DNA of 10,696 bases from the NCBI GenBank assembly GCA_044433305.1, contig JAWXTS010000061.1, positions 1 to 10,696 on the forward strand. The letters are read 5' to 3'. Of the stretch, positions 6,200 through 10,696 are shown piece after piece (within the stretch, counting starts at the first letter, position 1; each line of letters opens with the position of its first letter). The notes beneath the pieces are model-generated. The model was not told the DNA's origin and did no database searches. It saw only the letters and a program-made list of their open reading frames with translations. The position numbers and the translations under genes were made by a program. The stretch is from JAWXTS01 sp044433305 (GTDB lineage: Bacteria > Bacteroidota > Bacteroidia > Bacteroidales > Rikenellaceae).

Positions 6200-6973
6200 T
6201 TATCCTGCTACGCTACACTCTATGCCTAGGGCTTCAAGCTGAGCAGCTATTAATTTAAGTTCTTCTATGGTTACCTTCTCTAGCGTTTCTAGAGGGGTGT
6301 CGCGGTCTATGGTATAGACCATGACCTTGGAGGGTTTAATCTGCTTTACTGCCTCAAGCCATGCCCCAACCTCTACCTCTGAGGTATTGTCTACTCTCCT
6401 GCCCTCGATATTACCACGCAGGAACATGGTTTGCAGGATGAATTTTCCCTCAAACATCTTCATTAGTTCTATCTGTCGAGCTACCGAGTAGTTGCCCCTT
6501 GGACGGTCCATAAGCTGCACGGTGGTATCTATGGCCGAGTCGAGCTTTAGTATGTTGTTGTCCACGCGCTTTAGGGCGGCTCTAACGCTCTGCTTGCCTA
6601 TCATGGTGGCATTGCTTAGTACAGAGATTTTAGCCGTAGGAACAATCCTATCTCGTATTTCTATGGTGTCGTCTATAATCTGTTCGAACTGGGGGTGCAT
6701 AGTAGGCTCTCCATTGCCAGCAAAGGTTATGACATTGGGGATAAGACCCTCCTGCACCATGCTGCATAGCTTCTCCTCTAGGATGCGTGCTACGTCTTCT
6801 CTAGAGTTAAATCCCTTGCCGTGTAGGTCCTTTGTCCAGCCACATTCGCAGTAGACACACTCAAAGCTGCATAGCTTGTTGTCCAGTGGCAGCAGGTTTA
6901 CGCCCAGCGAGAGCCCCAGACGTCTGCTGTGTATAGGCCCAAATATAATATCGTGATATAGTGCTGTTGCCAT
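6200..6973 (-). CDS. Radical SAM protein of the COG0731 (TYW1-like) type
   Basis: 257 residues from ATG 6973. The cluster-binding motif CxxxCxxC is CSFECVYC (Cys35, Cys39, Cys42), expected to hold a [4Fe-4S] cluster that cleaves S-adenosylmethionine. AGNGEPTMHP (residues 85-94) is the GGEP-type SAM-binding motif. The N-terminal FGPIHSRRLGLSLGVNLLP block is typical of COG0731, the group related to the Fe-S half of wybutosine synthase TYW1. The bacterial members have no assigned substrate, so function is open. The frame stays open to 7057, but the extension would overlap the promoter and the frr terminator, and the family block begins just after the chosen start, so I prefer ATG 6973. It is the first gene of a likely two-gene operon with prfB (21 nt gap). 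No additional cysteine-rich C-terminal domain (SPASM-like) is visible. The stop is TAA. Confidence 0.88.
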   Translation of the reverse strand: MATALYHDIIFGPIHSRRLGLSLGVNLLPLDNKLCSFECVYCECGWTKDLHGKGFNSREDVARILEEKLCSMVQEGLIPNVITFAGNGEPTMHPQFEQIIDDTIEIRDRIVPTAKISVLSNATMIGKQSVRAALKRVDNNILKLDSAIDTTVQLMDRPRGNYSVARQIELMKMFEGKFILQTMFLRGNIEGRRVDNTSEVEVGAWLEAVKQIKPSKVMVYTIDRDTPLETLEKVTIEELKLIAAQLEALGIECSVAG

Positions 6974-6993
6974 ATTCTGTTTTAAGTTTGTTA

Positions 6994-7023
6994 CAAAGGT
7001 ACAAAGAATTATCTCTACCCAAA
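6994..7023 (-). promoter_or_regulatory. Promoter of the radical SAM-prfB operon
   Basis: On the minus strand a -33 TTTG (7023-7020) and a -7 TACCTTTG (7001-6994) are separated by 18 nt. The -7 is an exact match to the Bacteroidota consensus TAnnTTTG and ends 20 nt before the preferred start codon. It lies downstream of the frr terminator, so the operon has its own transcription start. Confidence 0.75.
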
Positions 7024-7046
7024 AATTGTACCCATCAATAAGCAAC

Positions 7047-7092
7047 AAAGGCCTCAAGCAACAAGATTCTTATTTTGTCACTTAAGGCCTTT
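7047..7092 (-). terminator. Terminator of the pyrH-frr operon
   Basis: In minus-strand RNA, AAAGGCCUUAAG and CUUGAGGCCUUU pair over 12 bp with one U-G wobble around a 22-nt loop, followed by a U-rich stretch (UUUGUUGCUUAUU). In plus-strand RNA the wobble becomes a C-A mismatch, so the direction is minus. It starts 28 nt past the frr stop. Confidence 0.75.
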
Positions 7093-7119
7093 ATTAATTT
7101 GTAATGCTATGGATAATGC

Positions 7120-7686
7120 TTACACTGTCATGATTTCTTTCTCCTTTTCAGCAAGAATAGCATCTATCTTCTTAGCATAGCTGTCTGTAAGCTTTTGAGC
7201 CTCGCCCTCGCCATCTTTAGACATATCCTCAGGCATGCCTTCTTTGACCGCTTTCTTGAAGGTGTCAACCGCATCGCGACGTATAGAACGCAGGCTGATA
7301 CGAGTCGTTTCGCCCTCGCTACGAACTTGCTTAACAAGCTCCTTACGTCTCTCCTCGGTTAGAGGTGGAATAGTAAGGCGGATATGCTCACCGTTGTTAG
7401 AAGGTGTTAGGCCGATGTTAGAAATAATAATCGCCTTCTCGATAGGGGCAATCATAGCTTTCTCCCAAGGTTGTACCAGTACTGTGCGGGCATCTGGAAT
7501 CGTGATACTTGCAACATTTGCAATAGGTGTTGGCGAGCCATAGTAGTCAACATTAATGCCGTTAAGAACATTATTGTTGGCCTTGCCTGCGCGAATGCCC
7601 GACATAGCTTCTTGTAAAAACTCGATAGCCTTTTGCATCTTGTCGCGTGCTTGGTCTATCGTTGGTTTAGTTGATGTGATGTCCAT
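7120..7686 (-). CDS. frr: Ribosome recycling factor
   Basis: RRF works with EF-G to split post-termination ribosomes into subunits, so it acts just after the release factor encoded nearby. It has 188 residues (family about 185). Recognisable segments are the N-terminal helix with EFLQEAMSGIRAGKANNNVL (domain I), then VDYYGSPTPIANVASITIPDARTV and VQPWEKAMIAPIEKAI (domain II), and IRLTIPPLTEERRKELVKQV followed by RISLRSIRRDAVD (return to domain I). The start ATG 7686 lies 6 nt after the pyrH stop, so the two are cotranscribed and probably coupled. The leader is A-rich without a Shine-Dalgarno. The stop is TAA, with a terminator downstream. pyrH-frr is one of the most conserved bacterial gene pairs; the tsf gene often found upstream is absent here. 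Confidence 0.98.
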   Translation of the reverse strand: MDITSTKPTIDQARDKMQKAIEFLQEAMSGIRAGKANNNVLNGINVDYYGSPTPIANVASITIPDARTVLVQPWEKAMIAPIEKAIIISNIGLTPSNNGEHIRLTIPPLTEERRKELVKQVRSEGETTRISLRSIRRDAVDTFKKAVKEGMPEDMSKDGEGEAQKLTDSYAKKIDAILAEKEKEIMTV

Positions 7687-7692
7687 TTCTAT

Positions 7693-8403
7693 TTATTTTT
7701 TAACTGTTGTTCCTATGTCCTCGCCCTCAAGAATCTTCTGAAGGTTGCCCTCTGTGTCCATATCAAAGACCACGATTGGAAGATCGTTCTCTTTGCACAT
7801 AGTGAAGGCTGTAAGGTCCATAACCTTTAGGTTCTTGTTGTAAACCTCGTCAAAGGTGATGGTCTGGTATTTGGTCGCTGTTTTGTCTTTTTCTGGGTCG
7901 GCAGTGTAGATCCCGTCTACGCGAGTTCCCTTAAGCAAAACATCGGCCTCGATTTCCACAGCACGAAGCGCAGATGCAGAGTCTGTGGTAAAGAAAGGGT
8001 TGCCTGTGCCGCCAGCGATAAATACGGCATAACCCTCGCTCATATATTTCAGGGCTAGATCTTTGCTGTAATACTCACCTACTGGTTCTGTTCTAAAAGA
8101 TGTTAGCACCTTGGCTTTAGAGCCTATGGCGTTCATAGTTGACTCTAGTGCAAGAGAATTGATTATTGTGGCAAGCATACCCATCTGGTCGCCCTTAACG
8201 CGGTCCACGCCTTTCTGCATGCCGCTAACCCCGCGGAAGATATTACCTCCGCCAATAACTATACCAACCTGAACACCTGCCTTCAAAGCAGCGTCAATCT
8301 GTATAGCGTACGAACGCAAAACCTCAGGGTTGATACCCGTGCCAGCTCCTCCACCTAGCGACTCACCGCTAAGTTTAAGCAAAATTCTTTTGTAATTTGT
8401 CAT
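7693..8403 (-). CDS. pyrH: UMP kinase
   Basis: Phosphorylates UMP to UDP with ATP, the entry to all pyrimidine nucleoside triphosphates; bacterial PyrH is a hexamer of the amino-acid-kinase fold, usually regulated by GTP and UTP. The protein has 236 residues, the usual length. Motifs: KLSGES (10-15) and GGGNIFRG (51-58) for phosphate binding, the GDQMGMLATIINSLAL block (71-86), GGTGNPFFTTDSA (131-143) at the UMP site, and KGTRVDGIYTADP (158-170). I chose ATG 8403 over an upstream in-frame TTG at 8433 because TNYKRILLKLSGES is the family N-terminus, and a partial SD (TAGGA) lies 6 nt before this ATG. It is the first gene of pyrH-frr and divergent from dxs across a 108-nt gap. No clear promoter is seen for it; TATCTTCG at 8430-8423 is a weak candidate. 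Confidence 0.98.
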   Translation of the reverse strand: MTNYKRILLKLSGESLGGGAGTGINPEVLRSYAIQIDAALKAGVQVGIVIGGGNIFRGVSGMQKGVDRVKGDQMGMLATIINSLALESTMNAIGSKAKVLTSFRTEPVGEYYSKDLALKYMSEGYAVFIAGGTGNPFFTTDSASALRAVEIEADVLLKGTRVDGIYTADPEKDKTATKYQTITFDEVYNKNLKVMDLTAFTMCKENDLPIVVFDMDTEGNLQKILEGEDIGTTVKK

Positions 8404-8439
8404 AGTATTCCTAAATTTAACACGAAGATACAAAAAAGT

Positions 8440-8470
8440 TTTTATTCTTCACTCAGTTTAGATACCTTTG
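8440..8470 (+). promoter_or_regulatory. Promoter of dxs
   Basis: TACCTTTG at 8463-8470 matches the Bacteroidota -7 consensus TAnnTTTG exactly and is identical to the -7 elements of the radical SAM gene and tRNA-Leu in this window. At the expected -33 distance (19-nt spacer) there is TTTT rather than TTTG. The predicted leader is about 35 nt. Confidence 0.6.
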
Positions 8471-8511
8471 TGTTGTTTATTGATGATTTTTAAGTAATAA
8501 GACTAATTTAG

Positions 8512-10383
8512 ATGCAACAAAATATACTTGAAAATATAAATTCTCCAGAAGATTTACGTCAGCTTAACTCGGCTCAACTCAAGTTATGTTGCGCTCAGTT
8601 GCGAGAATATATTATCGAGGTGCTCTCTAAAAACCCTGGACACCTCGGTTCGAGCCTTGGTGCTGTTGAACTTGCCGTGGCTTTGCACTATGCGTTTAAT
8701 ACACCCGAAGATAAGATAGTTTGGGATGTTGGACATCAGGCCTATGCCCACAAAATACTTACTGCTCGTCGTGAGCAGTTTGCCAAAAACCGCCAGCGTG
8801 ATGGCTTGAGCGGATTCCCAAAACCATCAGAAAGCCCGTATGATTCTTATGTTGCAGGCCATGCTTCGGTGTCCATATCGGCGGCTTTAGGAATGGCTGT
8901 CGCTGCCAGACAAAGCGGTAAAAATCAGAGTGTTGTGGCCGTAATAGGCGACGGTGCGATGACTGGTGGACTCTCGTTCGAGGGGCTTAATAATGCTGGA
9001 GCCTCAGGTTGCGACATCCTTGTTGTGCTCAACGATAATAACATGGCCATAGATGCCAATACGGGCGCGCTAAAGAAAAGCCTGCTCCGATTGACTGTGT
9101 CAGAGCACTACAACAAACTTAAGATACGTCTTTGGAATTTCTTTGGTGGTGTGCCACGTTTTCGCCGCCTTATGCAGAATGTCCTCAATGCGATTAAGTC
9201 TTCGATTTTTCAGCAGAGTAATATCTTCGAGAGCCTAAACTTCCGCTACTTTGGACCTGTCGATGGTCATGACTTGGATACATTGATAAAGCTTTTTAAG
9301 GATTTGCAACAGATTAAGGGCCCCAAGCTACTGCATATAGTGACCAAAAAAGGCAAGGGTTATGCTCCTGCTGAGGCTGACCCAGCTGCTTGGCATGCCC
9401 CTGGCACCTTCGATGTTGCCACAGGTGAGCGCGACGAGCATAAGGCTAAAAACGAGTCACGCCCGCCACGCTATCAGGATGTCTTTGGTGAGACCTTGCT
9501 TGAGCTGGCCCGCGAGAATGATAAGATTATAGGTATAACTGCCGCTATGCCAACAGGTTGCTCGCTTAACATTATGGCCGAGAAGATGCCTAACCGTGTG
9601 TTCGATGTAGGTATCGCCGAGGGTCACGCTGTGAGCTTTGCCGCTGGTGCTGCTTCCTCTGGCCTTGTGCCTTTCTGTGCGATATACTCTACCTTTGTGC
9701 AGCGCGCCTATGACAATATTATCCATGACGTGGCTCTGCAAAACCTGAATGTAGTATTGTGCCTAGACCGCGCAGGCGTTGTTGGTGAGGACGGAGCAAC
9801 CCACCACGGTGTCTTCGACATACCAAGCTTGCGTACTGTGCCCAATTTGATTATAGCGGCTCCAATGGATGAGCCTCAGCTTCGCGATATGATTTACACG
9901 GCCTCTAAGGGTATAGGCCCTGTGGTGATACGCTACCCTCGCGGACGTGGTGTGACCATCGACTGGCGCAAGCCTTTCTCTACTATTGAAGTGGGGCAGA
10001 GTAGGGTTATTTCTAGTGGAGAAGATGTTGCACTGCTTACCATAGGTAATGTTGGTAACTTTGCTTTAGCCGCTTCGGCAAAGGCTCTAGCTCAGGGCGT
10101 AAGTGTTGAACATATAGATATGCGCTTTGTTAAGCCATTAGACGAGGCTCGCCTACATGATATAGCCTCTCGCTTTAGCCGTGTTATTACTGTCGAGGAC
10201 GGGGCCATTTCGGGCGGTTTTGGCAGTGCTGTTCTAGAGTTCTTCCAAACTCATGGTTATAGCTTGAGAGTGACACGCTTGGGGGTTCCAGATAGGTTTA
10301 TTGACCATGGCAGTGTGGCTGAACAGTATAGCGAATGTGGCTATGATGAGCATGGAATATTGTCAGCATTGATGGGGGAGTAA
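8512..10383 (+). CDS. dxs: 1-deoxy-D-xylulose-5-phosphate synthase
   Basis: Thiamine-diphosphate enzyme that condenses pyruvate and glyceraldehyde 3-phosphate, the first step of the MEP route to isopentenyl diphosphate. The protein has 623 residues (E. coli 620). Domain I holds NPGHLGSSLG (41-50), the DVGHQAYAHKILTAR block (72-86), GDGAMTGG (146-153) and NDNNMAI (174-180), together the ThDP/Mg site. Domain II has the catalytic Glu370 in IAEGHAVSFAAG, IYSTFVQRAYDNIIHDVA, and DRAGVVGEDGATHHGVFD. Domain III is the C-terminal transketolase-like fold. Gly371 stands where E. coli has Gln (AEQHAV); I believe this is normal for Bacteroidota. The start ATG 8512 is the first in frame after the promoter and gives the expected length. 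It is a single-gene transcript, divergent from pyrH, with the tRNA-Leu promoter only 28 nt past its stop and no hairpin of its own between them. Confidence 0.98.
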   Translation: MQQNILENINSPEDLRQLNSAQLKLCCAQLREYIIEVLSKNPGHLGSSLGAVELAVALHYAFNTPEDKIVWDVGHQAYAHKILTARREQFAKNRQRDGLSGFPKPSESPYDSYVAGHASVSISAALGMAVAARQSGKNQSVVAVIGDGAMTGGLSFEGLNNAGASGCDILVVLNDNNMAIDANTGALKKSLLRLTVSEHYNKLKIRLWNFFGGVPRFRRLMQNVLNAIKSSIFQQSNIFESLNFRYFGPVDGHDLDTLIKLFKDLQQIKGPKLLHIVTKKGKGYAPAEADPAAWHAPGTFDVATGERDEHKAKNESRPPRYQDVFGETLLELARENDKIIGITAAMPTGCSLNIMAEKMPNRVFDVGIAEGHAVSFAAGAASSGLVPFCAIYSTFVQRAYDNIIHDVALQNLNVVLCLDRAGVVGEDGATHHGVFDIPSLRTVPNLIIAAPMDEPQLRDMIYTASKGIGPVVIRYPRGRGVTIDWRKPFSTIEVGQSRVISSGEDVALLTIGNVGNFALAASAKALAQGVSVEHIDMRFVKPLDEARLHDIASRFSRVITVEDGAISGGFGSAVLEFFQTHGYSLRVTRLGVPDRFIDHGSVAEQYSECGYDEHGILSALMGE

Positions 10384-10411
10384 AATATTTTTTACAAAAA
10401 TGGTAGAATGA

Positions 10412-10442
10412 TTTGGTTAGAACTAATAAATTACTACCTTTG
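10412..10442 (+). promoter_or_regulatory. Promoter of tRNA-Leu
   Basis: TTTG at 10412-10415 and TACCTTTG at 10435-10442 with a 19-nt spacer match both Bacteroidota promoter elements exactly. The -7 element ends 14 nt before the mature tRNA, leaving a short 5' leader for RNase P. Confidence 0.85.
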
Positions 10443-10456
10443 CAACTCGAAAGTAT

Positions 10457-10541
10457 GCCCAGATGGCGGAATTGGTAGACGCGCTGGTCTCAAACACCAG
10501 TGGAGCGATCCGTGCCGGTTCGATCCCGGCTCTGGGTACCA
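10457..10541 (+). tRNA. tRNA-Leu, anticodon CAA
   Basis: An 85-nt class II tRNA. The acceptor stem is GCCCAGA with TCTGGGT (first pair G-U), followed by ACCA with the CCA encoded. The anticodon stem CTGGT/ACCAG carries the loop CTCAAAC, giving anticodon CAA for leucine codon UUG. A variable arm of about 13 nt (GGA/TCC stem) marks the class II fold of tRNA-Leu, and the T arm is GCCGG-TTCGATC-CCGGC. UUG is used often by genes in this window. It has its own promoter and terminator. Confidence 0.97.
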
Positions 10542-10542
10542 G

Positions 10543-10585
10543 AAAAATCGCTAAGTAGTTGAAACTCAACTCTTAGCGATTTTTT
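10543..10585 (+). terminator. Terminator of tRNA-Leu, bidirectional
   Basis: It starts one base after the CCA end. AAAAATCGCTAAG (10543-10555) pairs perfectly with CTTAGCGATTTTT (10572-10584), and above a single-base bulge the stem continues as AGTTG/CAACT to a 5-nt loop. It has an A-tract on one side and a T-tract on the other, so it can terminate on both strands, which would suit a convergent minus-strand gene on the right. Confidence 0.9.
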
Positions 10586-10696
10586 CATTTAGTAATTGTT
10601 CCCAAAATGTTCCCACACATCCCGACTTCATCCTGCGCCACACGCTCTGAGAGCCACATTTTGCGATATTCTGGATTATTCGGGTGCGACCAACTT
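10585..10696 (-). other. Possible 3' end of a minus-strand gene, unidentified
   Basis: The minus strand is open from the window edge to TGA at 10587-10585, giving 36 codons that begin SWSHPNNPEYRKMWLSERV and end GNILGTITK. The stop abuts the bidirectional tRNA-Leu terminator, as expected for a convergent gene. The fragment is too short to identify, and a second minus-strand frame is also open here (ending GTFWEQLLNEKIAKS at 10566), so coding is only possible. If real, it would be the only gene in the window ending in TGA. Mobile-element or prophage material next to a tRNA is one option; I see no diagnostic motif. Confidence 0.25.
10597..10615. repeat. Short tandem direct repeat TGTTCCCA x2
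   Basis: TGTTCCCA occurs at 10597-10604 and again at 10608-10615, separated by AAA (period 11, about one helical turn). It lies just beyond the tRNA-Leu terminator. Such helically phased repeats can be protein-binding sites, including recombinase arm sites, but two 8-mers may also be chance. Confidence 0.4.

Noticed and set aside
5948..6229. Plus-strand frame spanning the prfB 5' end and the radical SAM junction
   Set aside because: It runs antisense to the RF2 N-terminal codons and the recoding site, and its product looks like low-complexity Ser-rich noise.
6492..6854. Plus-strand frame of 120 codons opposite the radical SAM gene
   Set aside because: It lies fully antisense to a clear enzyme gene, resembles no family, and has no promoter or start context of its own.
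6974..7057. N-terminal extension of the radical SAM protein
   Set aside because: The extra 28 codons would cover the promoter and reach the frr terminator stem, and the family-typical sequence starts only after ATG 6973.
7235..7543. Plus-strand frame of 102 codons opposite frr
   Set aside because: Antisense shadow of a conserved gene; its composition follows from the frr codons.
10457..10585. tRNA-Leu as a disrupted or attachment-site duplicate copy
   Set aside because: The gene is complete with promoter, all arms, CCA and terminator, and no second copy of its 3' end is found in the window.

Overview
The window reads as chromosomal DNA from a Bacteroidota bacterium, most likely order Bacteroidales. 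The protein sequences suggest this: a zinc-less S4, an L17 with a long Ala/Glu-rich tail, and a Bacteroidota-style enolase and DXS. The start sites support it, with A-rich leaders and little or no Shine-Dalgarno. Three well-placed promoters share the -7 element TACCTTTG, an exact match to the Bacteroidota consensus TAnnTTTG. I cannot place it to genus.

Layout: (1) bases 1-2452, plus strand, hold the end of the ribosomal 'alpha' operon, rpsK (3' part)-rpsD-rpoA-rplQ, closed by a strong terminator at 2575-2610. (2) eno, plus strand, 2715-4013. (3) Convergent to it, an uncharacterised cupin lipoprotein gene (minus strand, 4121-4984) that ends in two tandem terminators. (4) A minus-strand pair, a radical SAM gene followed 21 nt later by prfB; prfB is intact only through a programmed +1 frameshift at an in-frame UGA. 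(5) A minus-strand pyrH-frr operon with its own terminator. (6) dxs, plus strand, divergent from pyrH. (7) A tRNA-Leu(CAA) gene with its own promoter and a bidirectional hairpin terminator, followed by about 110 bases of unassigned sequence that may hold the end of a minus-strand gene.

Most of the content is core housekeeping: translation (S11, S4, L17, RF2, RRF, tRNA-Leu), transcription (RpoA), glycolysis (Eno), pyrimidine nucleotide supply (PyrH) and isoprenoid precursors by the MEP pathway (Dxs). I see no CRISPR array, insertion sequence, toxin-antitoxin pair or defence system.

The points most worth a second look are the RF2 recoding site with a perfectly spaced internal SD in a phylum that hardly uses SD for initiation; the cupin lipoprotein, which has the codon pattern of the ribosomal genes and a double terminator; enolase, which lacks that codon pattern; the radical SAM-RF2 pairing; exclusive use of TAA stops; and the sequence downstream of tRNA-Leu.
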